Notes under the pieces: model-generated | Databases searched by the model: none | Told to the model about the DNA's origin: nothing | The model's input: the letters and a program-made list of their open reading frames with translations, nothing else | Part shown: positions 7,927-16,440 of the stretch, in pieces | How positions within the stretch are numbered: the stretch's first letter is position 1 | Layout: each line of letters starts with the position of its first letter | Program-made: the position numbers and the translations under genes | DNA from: an uncultured Faecalicoccus sp. | GTDB taxonomy: Bacteria > Bacillota_I > Bacilli_A > Erysipelotrichales > Erysipelotrichaceae | Assembly: GCA_902497095.1 (NCBI GenBank) | Contig: CABVDD010000005.1 | Coordinates: forward strand, 1-64,000 | Reading direction: 5' to 3' | Length of the DNA: 64,000 bases

Positions 7927-9129
7927 ATGAAAAAACATATATTGATTGGTGTAACTGGAGGCATCGCCGCTTATAAGGCCTGTGATCTTGTCAGCCAGCT
8001 TAAAAAACAAGATATGGAAATTCGTGTAATGATGACTCGTCATGCGGCAGAATTTGTTTCGCCTTTGACGTTTACGACACTTTCTTCGCATAAATGTGAA
8101 GTGGATCTTTTTGATCCTTCCAATCCAGATCCGATTGCTCATATTAGTTTGGCAAAATGGGCAGATCTAGTACTTTTAGTTCCTTGTACGGCCAATGTCT
8201 TAGCTAAAGTGGTACATGGAATCAGCGATGATCTTGTCTCAACTACTTTTTTGGCATGCACTTGTCCAAAGTGGATCGCGCCAGCTATGAATGTTCATAT
8301 GTATGAAAATCCTGTCACTCAAAACAATTTAAAACTTGCCAAAAAGTTAGGATACAAGATTATAGAACCTGTTGTGGGTCATCTGGCATGTGATGATACC
8401 GGAAAAGGAAAACTAGCCGATATTACAACCATAAAAGATTTAATCGTACAATCTTTTCAACAAGACAAACCATTAGCCGGCAAAAAAGTTCTTATTACGG
8501 CAGGACCGACACAGGAAGCTATTGATCCCGTGCGTTTTATATCCAACCATTCCAGCGGCAAACAAGGTTATGCCATTGCCAAAGCCGCCAAAGAAATGGG
8601 AGCTGATGTTACACTGGTTTCCGGCCCTGTTTCTCTATCTCCGATTGAAAACATTCATATGATTCATGTCACTAGTGCCTTAGACATGTTTGAAGTAATG
8701 AAACAGGAAAGTATGCATGCCGATTATATTATCATGGCTGCCGCTGTAGCAGATTATCGTCCTGCCAGCATCGCCACTGATAAAATTAAAAAATCAAAAG
8801 AAGATACACAGATTGAAATGGTTGCCAACCCTGATATATTAGCTTGGATCGGACAACATAAACAAAAAAATCAAGTAGTTTGTGGTTTTGCGATGGAAAC
8901 CAAAGACTTAGATAAAAACGCGCAAGATAAATGTATTCGAAAAAACTGTGATTTACTAATTGCCAATAACTTAAAAGTAGAAGGTGCTGGTTTTCAAACA
9001 GATACAAACATCGTTACGCTCGTTTGTGAAAATAAACTAGAACATTTACCAAAATGTACTAAAGAAGAATTAGGATTTTTGATTTTACAGAAAATGAAAG
9101 AAATTGAAGAAGGGAAATCTTTATGTTAG
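7927..9129 (+). CDS. coaBC: bifunctional phosphopantothenoylcysteine decarboxylase / phosphopantothenate-cysteine ligase
   Basis: A 400-residue CoaBC protein catalysing two steps of coenzyme A synthesis. The N-terminal flavoprotein decarboxylase (residues about 1-180) shows GVTGGIAAYKA, the active-site His region SPLTFTTLSSH and the PAMNVHMYENP motif with the substrate-binding Asn. The C-terminal synthetase domain (about 186-395) starts KKVLITAGPTQEAIDPVRFI and has SSGKQGYAIAKAA and the KIKK motif. AAAGGAA precedes the start. It overlaps coaX by 7 bases, so CoA precursors are made and used by one operon. Confidence 0.97.
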   Translation: MKKHILIGVTGGIAAYKACDLVSQLKKQDMEIRVMMTRHAAEFVSPLTFTTLSSHKCEVDLFDPSNPDPIAHISLAKWADLVLLVPCTANVLAKVVHGISDDLVSTTFLACTCPKWIAPAMNVHMYENPVTQNNLKLAKKLGYKIIEPVVGHLACDDTGKGKLADITTIKDLIVQSFQQDKPLAGKKVLITAGPTQEAIDPVRFISNHSSGKQGYAIAKAAKEMGADVTLVSGPVSLSPIENIHMIHVTSALDMFEVMKQESMHADYIIMAAAVADYRPASIATDKIKKSKEDTQIEMVANPDILAWIGQHKQKNQVVCGFAMETKDLDKNAQDKCIRKNCDLLIANNLKVEGAGFQTDTNIVTLVCENKLEHLPKCTKEELGFLILQKMKEIEEGKSLC

Positions 9130-9896
9130 TCGCCATTGATATTGGAAATACAAACATCACTATTGGTATATTTGATCAAAATACTTTGATTGGAAATTAC
9201 CGCCTGACTACCAAAGTTCGTCGTACAAGTGATGAATATGGATTTATGTTAAAGACATTTCTAGATAATTCCAAAGTATATAAAGAAGATATCGAAGATG
9301 TTATCGTATCCAGCGTTGTTCCCAAAGTTATGCACTCCTTTCAAAATGGAATCGTCAAATTTTTAGGAATCGAGCCTTTGATTGTACGACCCGGCATTAA
9401 AAGCGGTATTAGTGTGCAATTGGAAAACCCAAAAAGCGTTGGTTCGGATCGTATTGCCGATTGCGCCGGTGCCTATTTTGAATATGGCGGTCCTGTGTTA
9501 GTCATCGATTTTGGCACCGCAACAACGTATGACTATGTAGATGAAAACGGTTGTTTTAAAGCCGGATCTATCAGCGTCGGCATCGAAACAGGAGCCAATG
9601 CCCTATGGACACAAACCGCACAACTTCCGGAAATTGAAATAAAAAGACCAACTACGATCTTAGCCAAAAACACAAAGGCCGAGATGCAAGGTGGAATCTT
9701 TTATCAATATTTAGGTGGCGTTGAATATACTATTAAACAATATAGAAAAGAATTAGGAAAAGATTTCAAAGTCATCGCCACAGGTGGATTAGGTCGTGTA
9801 GTATGTTCCCACATTCCTTTGATCGATGTATACGATCCAAACCTCATCTTTAAAGGCCTAAAAATCATTTATGATAAAAACAAGGAGTCTGACTAA
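9123..9896 (+). CDS. coaX: type III pantothenate kinase
   Basis: A 257-residue CoaX of the ASKHA kinase fold, phosphorylating pantothenate in the first committed step of coenzyme A synthesis; type III enzymes need a monovalent cation and are not inhibited by CoA. Motifs: MLVAIDIGNTNITIGIF (phosphate loop), GSDRIADCAGA, and VLVIDFGTATTYDYVD. It overlaps the end of coaBC, which implies translational coupling. The stop codon lies within the stem-loop of the downstream terminator. Confidence 0.97.
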   Translation: MLVAIDIGNTNITIGIFDQNTLIGNYRLTTKVRRTSDEYGFMLKTFLDNSKVYKEDIEDVIVSSVVPKVMHSFQNGIVKFLGIEPLIVRPGIKSGISVQLENPKSVGSDRIADCAGAYFEYGGPVLVIDFGTATTYDYVDENGCFKAGSISVGIETGANALWTQTAQLPEIEIKRPTTILAKNTKAEMQGGIFYQYLGGVEYTIKQYRKELGKDFKVIATGGLGRVVCSHIPLIDVYDPNLIFKGLKIIYDKNKESD

Positions 9897-9913
9897 ACTC
9901 CTTGTTTTATTTT
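9880..9913 (+). terminator. intrinsic terminator of coaBC-coaX
   Basis: CAAGGAGT and ACTCCTTG form an 8-bp stem followed by TTTTATTTT; the coaX stop codon is in the loop. The following stretch to 10165 (about 250 bases) is AT-rich with no gene seen. Confidence 0.85.
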
Positions 9914-10165
9914 ATACGAATCGAACAATCATCAAATTAAATATTATATATACCTATTCCAGTTCCGAATTAGTAACCCCTCTTTTTTTATTGATCATCA
10001 ATCTTCAAATTTTCCATAGTAAATAACGCTTTCAACTTAATACTTCTTCGACAAGTCGTTAAAAACAAAAGGTAAAACATATATTTTCGATGTATTATAC
10101 TTATTTAGTAGCTTATATAACTTTAAAAGAAGCTTGCTGCCTATTTTGACAACAAGCCTTTTGTT

Positions 10166-11011
10166 CTATTCATCTTCTGTATCTTCTTGTGGTGTCTCTG
10201 TATCCTGGGATGGTTGTGTTTCAATAATCTGTTCAATCTGATATTGCTTACCAAATACACGTTGTACATATTCACTGAAACTTTGATTTTGGATTTCCTG
10301 CTCACTCATATAAGCACGCTCACCAAAAATATCTTGTGTTTGTACTTGATTACCATCATTGATTTCCGGTACACAAACTAAGTAATACAACGTCTTTGTC
10401 TGATCCTTCCAAACAAAATCCAATCGGCAAATCTGGATAATACGATCAGTTGCTTCTGAAGTATTTGATTTCAAAAAAGCGGCGTAACTAACTTGCAGGT
10501 TCTCTAATTGCCAATTCTCATCTACTGTAGAATCATTTAACTCTAAGATTTCCTGAGAGTGATCTTGTACATAAGATCGTCCTGCTTCTAAGACTTCTTC
10601 TAAATAAGCAGAGTCTATCTCACTTAAAGAAGTATAACGATCTTGTAATCCTTCTACGGTTAATTCTGTTGTCGTATTCGTGATTTGATAATGATAACGC
10701 TGAGCTAAATTTTCATCATACGTTGCGGTAATTGTGACAACTTCGCCATTTGAAAGATCGTGGTTAGGTGTTACTTCAAAATCTACCGTATCCAGGAATT
10801 CCTGCATTCTTTGATTTAAATCTTCTTTTCTGGCGCTTACTTCAACGGTAGCCATACCGTTTTCTCCTGTATAAGAGACTTTGATATTTTCAGTAATATC
10901 GATTTCAACAGTTCGTAAAAAAAAGAAATAGGCCATACTGATCAAAATAAGTCCCATGGTAATAATTGAGACAAAATAAATGACCTTATCTTTGATCTTT
11001 TCTTGTTCCAT
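10166..11011 (-). CDS. membrane-anchored extracellular protein of unknown function
   Basis: A 281-residue protein with one N-terminal membrane helix (about residues 9-31, VIYFVSIITMGLILISMAYF) preceded by a charged cytoplasmic start, then an extracellular region rich in beta strands and acidic residues, ending in a low-complexity tail (TQPSQDTETPQEDTEDE). The segment beginning NIKVSYTGENGMATVEV resembles repeats seen in zinc-ribbon/TM proteins of Firmicutes, but no zinc ribbon is present. It follows recG by 9 bases and is probably in the same operon. Confidence 0.6.
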   Translation of the reverse strand: MEQEKIKDKVIYFVSIITMGLILISMAYFFFLRTVEIDITENIKVSYTGENGMATVEVSARKEDLNQRMQEFLDTVDFEVTPNHDLSNGEVVTITATYDENLAQRYHYQITNTTTELTVEGLQDRYTSLSEIDSAYLEEVLEAGRSYVQDHSQEILELNDSTVDENWQLENLQVSYAAFLKSNTSEATDRIIQICRLDFVWKDQTKTLYYLVCVPEINDGNQVQTQDIFGERAYMSEQEIQNQSFSEYVQRVFGKQYQIEQIIETQPSQDTETPQEDTEDE

Positions 11012-11020
11012 ATGGATATT

Positions 11021-13000
11021 CTAATCGAAATACGATGCGTTTTCCAGTGCTTGGGCAATATATTCCATCATAGCCTTATCCTTTTGTGAATCTAAAATAT
11101 CTTTGGCATCTTGTACACAACATTCCATCATCGCCTGATCTGTCTGTAAATCAGCAAATAAGAATCCCGGTACACCGCTTTGGCGAAACCCTAACACATC
11201 TCCAGGTCCTCTTGTCTTTAGATCATATTCCGTTATGGAAAAGCCATCGGTATACTTTTCTAACATTTTTAATCTTTCAATAGCCGCTTTATCTTTAGAA
11301 GGGCTCAATAAATAACATTGCCCTTGTCTTGGACCGCGCGCTACTCTTCCTCGAAGCTGGTGCAGGGTACTTAATCCAAATCGGTGCGCATCATAAATTA
11401 CCATCCATGTCGCATTGGCAACATCGATTCCAACTTCAATCACCGTTGTACTCACTAAAATATCAACTTTATGATCGGCAAACTGCTGCATGGTTTCTTC
11501 TTTTTGAGCAGCACTCATCTTGCCATGAAGCAATGCGATAGAAACATTCTTTAAAGTTTTCTTCATTCCTTCGTAAATCGATTGTACGCTTTGCAAAGAT
11601 GTCTCTTCATTTTCTTCAATAGATGGACAAACCACATAACCTTGCCAGCCTTCTTTTACTTCCTGTAATATCTCTTTCAAAATCGGTTTCATACTTGAAC
11701 CTGGTACATATTTGGTTTGAACCGGCTTTCTGCCTGGCGGCATCGTTTTGATATTAGATACATCTAAATCTCCAAACAGAAAATGAGCAGCTGTACGTGG
11801 GATCGGTGTGGCTGACATCATCAAGAGATCCACAGCCTTTCCTTTTTCCAAAAGAGATCTTCGCTGTCGAACTCCAAAACGTTGTTGTTCATCTACGATC
11901 ACAAAGCCTAGATTTTTAAAAGAAACAGCTTCTTGAAACAAAGCATGTGTGCCTACGACCAACAACATACTTCCATTTGCCAAAGATTCTAAAATCTCCT
12001 TTTTTTCTTTTGTGCTTAATCCGGCTACATAGAGATGTACTGGCAAACCTTGTTTTTTTAAATTTTCATAATGTTGGCGTGCCAAAATTTCTGTCGGAGC
12101 TAAAAAACATGATTGACAGCCTGAAAGATACGCTGCATATAAAGCCGTACTGGCAACCATTGTTTTTCCACACCCCACATCACCTTGAATAATACGAAAC
12201 ATGATCTTTGGATGTGATAAATCTTCTAAAACATCATCAATGGCTTTTCTTTGATCGGGTGTGCATACATAAGGAAAACTTTGTATAAATGCCTCCACTT
12301 TCTCTCTGGAAAACTGCTTTGGTTTTTTATCGATTTGAACTTCTTCTTTGTGTAATGCCTGCATCACGCATTGAAAGCGCAAAAATTCTTCATATTTTAA
12401 AGTCCGTATAGCAGCTTGTAACGATTTTGAATTCTGCGGTTTATGAATTTGATAAAACACCTTTGAAATATCTAACAGACGATATTTTTTTACCAGACGA
12501 TCTGGCACAACGGAATGTATAGTATCTGCATAAGGCAAAGCAGCATCTATGATTGCTTGCATATCGGCTTGTTTCATGCCTTCTGTCAAAGAATATACTG
12601 GTATGATGCCTAATTGTGTTTCTATGGATTTAAAATTATATTGTGCAACGGTCACGTTATATTGTCCCTGATACGTACCAAAACAAGTAATCTTTTTCCC
12701 ATAAACAAATTGTGTGGTCCATGGACGATTAAATAACGTAATCGTTAATTCTTCATTCCAGCTAATCACTTTAAATTTTGTCATAGACCGATTCTTTCCA
12801 AAACGAACTACAACGGCTTTTGAACAAATCAATCCTTCAAAACAGACATTGTCTTTAACTTTCCACATAGAAAAAGGAACCGCTTGTCTGGATTCATAGC
12901 GAAGTGGATATAAGCGAAGTATATCTTCTATAGTTTTGACATTCATCTTTTGAAGAAAATCATTTCTTCTTTTTGTAAGTTTTAGATTTTTTAGTTCCAT
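11021..13000 (-). CDS. recG: ATP-dependent DNA helicase RecG
   Basis: A 659-residue RecG, the branch-migrating helicase that remodels stalled forks and Holliday junctions. N-terminal wedge/OB domain (about 1-160), then superfamily 2 helicase motifs: GDVGCGKTMVA (Walker A), FVIVDEQQRFG (DEQQ in place of the usual DEQH), MSATPIPRT, and the C-terminal LVSTTVIEVGIDV and QLRGRVARG. Slightly shorter than typical. The start MELKNLKLTKRRNDF lies 41 bases inside the upstream membrane-protein gene; the family-like opening (LKNLKLTKRRNDFL) supports it. Confidence 0.96.
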   Translation of the reverse strand: MELKNLKLTKRRNDFLQKMNVKTIEDILRLYPLRYESRQAVPFSMWKVKDNVCFEGLICSKAVVVRFGKNRSMTKFKVISWNEELTITLFNRPWTTQFVYGKKITCFGTYQGQYNVTVAQYNFKSIETQLGIIPVYSLTEGMKQADMQAIIDAALPYADTIHSVVPDRLVKKYRLLDISKVFYQIHKPQNSKSLQAAIRTLKYEEFLRFQCVMQALHKEEVQIDKKPKQFSREKVEAFIQSFPYVCTPDQRKAIDDVLEDLSHPKIMFRIIQGDVGCGKTMVASTALYAAYLSGCQSCFLAPTEILARQHYENLKKQGLPVHLYVAGLSTKEKKEILESLANGSMLLVVGTHALFQEAVSFKNLGFVIVDEQQRFGVRQRRSLLEKGKAVDLLMMSATPIPRTAAHFLFGDLDVSNIKTMPPGRKPVQTKYVPGSSMKPILKEILQEVKEGWQGYVVCPSIEENEETSLQSVQSIYEGMKKTLKNVSIALLHGKMSAAQKEETMQQFADHKVDILVSTTVIEVGIDVANATWMVIYDAHRFGLSTLHQLRGRVARGPRQGQCYLLSPSKDKAAIERLKMLEKYTDGFSITEYDLKTRGPGDVLGFRQSGVPGFLFADLQTDQAMMECCVQDAKDILDSQKDKAMMEYIAQALENASYFD

Positions 13001-13781
13001 GATTGATCCATATCACTCCCACTTTAGATAAATAGTTACATTCTACGATCAAATAGAAAAGTCCTGTCAAAAATAAAATAAAAAGGTTCATCAACATGGC
13101 CGTACTTAAACCGGCTGATGCCCACATCACAAAGGCAAACATCCAAGAAAACATTGGATTTCCAAATACAAGAATACTGGAAAGAATTGCGTATGCATCA
13201 AAGCCTGCCGCAATTGAAAAAATACCTCGCGTCAGTGTATCTACAAAAAGTATCAACAGCAGGATCATGCAGTATTTATTCCAAATGGATTTAAAAGAAT
13301 GTAAAAATTTATCCTTGATATAAGCCAAGATAGCTTTACTGTCTGTAATATTTTGTGCTAAAGCCGTATACATACATAACTGCAAAGGTTGTGCCAATAC
13401 GATCAATAATGCACATATAACTTGATAAGGAATCGATATATACCACTGATCCAATGCATATACAATACTATGTAAAGGCGATAGAATACCAAATGTCACT
13501 ATCAACAATATACCTTCCACAACCAATATTGGAAGTAATACAGCTTTTGTCCGCTCAAATTTTACATTCCATATCTTTGTACAGATCCAATATAAGCCTA
13601 CTGCAGAAATCATTCCTAAAATAATGGTATATAGAATCAATAAAATGGAAGAGCCTAAAAATATAGTACCGTAAATATAAAATAAATTATAAATGGAACT
13701 CAGTAAAATAGTCCATCCCATCGGCCCCAGTAACTGTTTGAATGAAAAATCTATTTTTCTTTTTGTCAAAGTCTGTTTCAT
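12960..13781 (-). CDS. polytopic membrane protein, unknown
   Basis: A 273-residue integral membrane protein with about six hydrophobic segments (for example around residues 19-40, 42-65, 83-100, 122-145, 165-190 and 225-245) and a strongly basic C-terminus (TKKSKTYKKKK). Its last 41 bases overlap the start of recG. It lies 15 bases after the S66-like gene, so the three genes plus the downstream anchored protein may form one transcript. No characteristic motif was recognised. Confidence 0.6.
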   Translation of the reverse strand: MKQTLTKRKIDFSFKQLLGPMGWTILLSSIYNLFYIYGTIFLGSSILLILYTIILGMISAVGLYWICTKIWNVKFERTKAVLLPILVVEGILLIVTFGILSPLHSIVYALDQWYISIPYQVICALLIVLAQPLQLCMYTALAQNITDSKAILAYIKDKFLHSFKSIWNKYCMILLLILFVDTLTRGIFSIAAGFDAYAILSSILVFGNPMFSWMFAFVMWASAGLSTAMLMNLFILFLTGLFYLIVECNYLSKVGVIWINHGTKKSKTYKKKK

Positions 13782-13796
13782 ATCCTTGCCTCCGTT

Positions 13797-14546
13797 TTAC
13801 AGTGTAACAGAATCTTTTTTGATCCATAAAGCTTTAGAAGTCGATGCATGACCGATTTTTGAAGTATGAAAAACCGGAATTTGTAGTTGATTACCCCAGT
13901 GGATCAGCCATTCTCGATCTTGATTTTGATCCAATTCGCTAAATTGACCTAAAAGAAGTGTATCAACTGATGAAAATACACCCATCATTTCTAATTGCGC
14001 CAGATAAGAACGAATTCGATATCGATTACCAGAAAGACTTTCCAGAAAAAGATGTTGTCCTTTTACGTTTGGAAAATACGATGTGCCCGCCAGTTTTAAA
14101 AAACAGCGAATATTTCCTCCTATATATGTTTTATCATCATAAACAATAGAAAAATCTTTGTGAGCCAAACGTAATACATCTTGAATCGGTTCATGATTTC
14201 GAATCTGAAATAATAATGTCTTTTTAAACTGACCTAAAACATTTAATATGCTTGTTACATCACTGTATCCACAAAATATACAGGAACTTCTTTGATAAGA
14301 TAAGACATCAATATATGGTATACATTCATTGGCTATATCTCCGCCACTCACATCAAAAATAAAATCAAAATCTTCTTGAAACCATGCATTTAAAAGCTCG
14401 GCTCTTGTCTTTCCATCCACATCTTTGTTTAGATATGGTGTAACTTCTACAAGATGTCCTTCTTTTTTTAAAGCATGACATACATTTTCAATTGATTGTG
14501 GCAAAACAGGATTCGATAAACGACAAATTCCAATTTTACTAGGCAT
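13797..14546 (-). CDS. S66 (LD-carboxypeptidase/MccF) family homologue without the expected nucleophile
   Basis: A 249-residue protein of the S66 fold. Family landmarks visible: KIGICRLSNP at the N-terminus, SGGDIANECIPYID (residues about 67-80), FCGYSDVTSIL, the interdomain GTSYFPNVKGQHLFLESL with the likely catalytic Glu, and the C-terminal KIGHASTSKALWI with the catalytic His. In active members the glycine-rich turn ends with the nucleophilic Ser (GGYGS-N-R); here the aligned residue is Ala72, so the protein may be inactive. AAAGGAG precedes the start at 14546; the longer frame to 14663 runs through the divergent promoter region. Confidence 0.72.
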   Translation of the reverse strand: MPSKIGICRLSNPVLPQSIENVCHALKKEGHLVEVTPYLNKDVDGKTRAELLNAWFQEDFDFIFDVSGGDIANECIPYIDVLSYQRSSCIFCGYSDVTSILNVLGQFKKTLLFQIRNHEPIQDVLRLAHKDFSIVYDDKTYIGGNIRCFLKLAGTSYFPNVKGQHLFLESLSGNRYRIRSYLAQLEMMGVFSSVDTLLLGQFSELDQNQDREWLIHWGNQLQIPVFHTSKIGHASTSKALWIKKDSVTL

Positions 14547-14625
14547 ACAGCTCTCCTTTACACACTTTTTTAAGATGGTATAATGATACCATCTTGAAAT
14601 CAGAAAACAAAGAAAGGGTATGAAT

Positions 14626-15483
14626 ATGGAAAAAATTGCAGTTGTGACAGATACCGGTTCCAATATGTCCTTTGAAGAAGGAAAACGTTTAGGAATTCAC
14701 GTACTCCCTCTACAAATCACTTTTGGTCAAACCGCGTATCAAGATTTAGAAGAAATTACAACCGAACAAATTTATCAAAGACTAAAAAACAAGGAACTTC
14801 CCAAAACCAGTATGCCCGTTTATTCACGGATAGAATCTTTATTTAAAAATCTTCAATCTGAAGGATACGATACAATTTTAGGAGTCCCTTTAACATCCGG
14901 CCTTTCTACTACAGCCGCAACCATGCAAAGCGTTGCCAATGAAATTGGCATCTCATTTGTATTGTTGGATTGTTTTAGCACTTGTCAAATACAAAAATAT
15001 GTTGCGATACAAGCTAAAAAACTGGTAGATGCCAATCTATCTTCTAAAGAAATTCTAAACAAGCTTCAACCAAAGATACAAAATGCTAACTCAATTATCC
15101 TAGTTAAAGATTTAGAACATTTAAAACGAGGAGGTCGTTTAACTCCGATGGCAGCTAAATTGGCTTCTCTTTTAAAGATTTTCCCGATTCTACAGATCAA
15201 TCAACAAACAAATGGAAAAATTGATGTTTTTTCTAAAGTACGAACAGAATCCAAAGCCTATCAATTTGCCCTGGAACAGGCAATTCAACAAATGAAAGAT
15301 ATTAAACACACCAAAGCCTTTTTGATTCATACTGAATATCAGGAAGGTGTTGACTTAATGAAAAAAACACTATTGGAAGCTGGTATGCCAGAAGACAATA
15401 TTCAATTTGAAGTCATCAGCAGTGTTATTGCCGTTCATACCGGCATGAAATGTACATGTCTACAATTTATTGAGGAGGTATAA
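14626..15483 (+). CDS. DegV family fatty-acid-binding protein
   Basis: A 285-residue DegV (FakB-like) protein that binds a fatty acid in its two-domain cleft; FakB members present fatty acids to the kinase FakA. Motifs: VTDTGSNMSFEEG at the start, KTSMPVYSR, and VKDLEHLKRGGRL, where the RGGR-type motif is family-typical; GVPLTSGLSTTAATM binds the carboxylate. The start at 14626 is better spaced from AAAGGG than 14620. No FakA gene is in the window. The cyclophilin gene follows after 3 bases. Confidence 0.92.
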   Translation: MEKIAVVTDTGSNMSFEEGKRLGIHVLPLQITFGQTAYQDLEEITTEQIYQRLKNKELPKTSMPVYSRIESLFKNLQSEGYDTILGVPLTSGLSTTAATMQSVANEIGISFVLLDCFSTCQIQKYVAIQAKKLVDANLSSKEILNKLQPKIQNANSIILVKDLEHLKRGGRLTPMAAKLASLLKIFPILQINQQTNGKIDVFSKVRTESKAYQFALEQAIQQMKDIKHTKAFLIHTEYQEGVDLMKKTLLEAGMPEDNIQFEVISSVIAVHTGMKCTCLQFIEEV

Positions 15484-15486
15484 TCT

Positions 15487-15975
15487 ATGAAGACAGTTAC
15501 TATTTGCATAACTATGGAAAATGGAAAGAAAATCAAAGCTGAACTTTATCCGGAAATTGCACCAAAAACCGTTGAAAACTTTGTATCTTTGGTCCAAGAT
15601 CATTTTTATGATGGTTTGATTTTCCATCGAGTGATTCCTGGCTTTATGATCCAAGGCGGAGATCCTTTAGGAAATGGCATGGGCGGTTCTGAAAAGAACA
15701 TTCCTGGTGAATTTGCAGCCAACGGTTTTAACAACCCATTAAAACACGAACGAGGCGTTCTTTCCATGGCCAGAGCAATGGATCCAAATTCCGCAAGTTC
15801 ACAATTTTTTATCATGCATCAGGATGCACCACATTTAGATGGACAATATGCGGCCTTTGGTAAAGTCTTGGAAGGAATGGATGTAGTCGATGAAATCGCA
15901 AACACTCCTACAAATTTTCAAGATCGTCCTTTATCACAACAAAAAATGCATTCTATCGTTATCATTGAAGACTAA
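15487..15975 (+). CDS. cyclophilin-type peptidyl-prolyl cis-trans isomerase
   Basis: A 162-residue cytoplasmic cyclophilin that catalyses prolyl bond isomerisation during folding. The active-site segments are all present: FHRVIPGFMIQGGDP with the catalytic Arg, GVLSMARAMDPNSASSQFFI (Met/Ala/Gln/Phe pocket) and LDGQYAAFGKVLEGM. No signal peptide. GAGGAGGT precedes the start, and it directly follows the DegV gene, sharing its transcript and ending at a strong terminator. Confidence 0.95.
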   Translation: MKTVTICITMENGKKIKAELYPEIAPKTVENFVSLVQDHFYDGLIFHRVIPGFMIQGGDPLGNGMGGSEKNIPGEFAANGFNNPLKHERGVLSMARAMDPNSASSQFFIMHQDAPHLDGQYAAFGKVLEGMDVVDEIANTPTNFQDRPLSQQKMHSIVIIED

Positions 15976-15979
15976 AATA

Positions 15980-16014
15980 TAAAACAACTGTTCATGGAGC
16001 AGTTGTTTTTTTGA
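15980..16014 (+). terminator. intrinsic terminator after cyclophilin
   Basis: ACAACTG and CAGTTGT pair around an 8-9 base loop, followed by seven T residues. Confidence 0.85.
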
Positions 16015-16038
16015 TCACATTTAAAAAGAATGCAACAA

Positions 16039-16060
16039 AGGCATTGCACACGCAATGCCT
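16039..16060 (-). terminator. hairpin after the 107-residue gene
   Basis: AGGCATTGC and GCAATGCCT form a perfect 9-bp stem with a 4-base loop overlapping the stop codon of the minus-strand gene. The following U-tract is weak, so termination is likely but not certain. Confidence 0.5.
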
Positions 16061-16382
16061 AGTTTAGATGCAAATCTACTTTTTTTAACATCTGATTTCT
16101 TTGATCTTCACTCATATGAGACCATACTTGTCCAAAAACCATATTCCAATGAATTGGAGCCAGTTCTTTTCGCTGTTCTTGCGCAAGAATCGTTAATAAT
16201 AAGGCAATAATATCCTCTTGATTTAAATCGCTTCGCAAGATTGGCAGAGCACGACGATCACTCAGACGAAGTAAAGCCAAAATAAAATCCATATTGGTTT
16301 CCATCTCAGCCGACAACTTCTCAATGGTTGAAATCACTTCCTCAATGCCTACTGCTGATTTGATCTTTTTTGTTTCTATCAT
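16059..16382 (-). CDS. small helical hypothetical protein
   Basis: A 107-residue soluble, alpha-helical protein (for example VISTIEKLSAEMETNMDFI and EDIIALLLTILAQEQRKEL). A ribosome site (AAAGGATGG) lies upstream of the start at 16382. It follows the P-type ATPase gene's upstream neighbours in the opposite reading order: the ATPase gene lies immediately upstream on the same strand with a 58-base gap, so they may be co-transcribed. No family recognised. Confidence 0.5.
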   Translation of the reverse strand: MIETKKIKSAVGIEEVISTIEKLSAEMETNMDFILALLRLSDRRALPILRSDLNQEDIIALLLTILAQEQRKELAPIHWNMVFGQVWSHMSEDQRNQMLKKVDLHLN

Positions 16383-16440
16383 TCAGTTTCCCATCCTTTC
16401 TGTTATATATATACGTAAAAAATGAGAAACTTCGTTAAAT

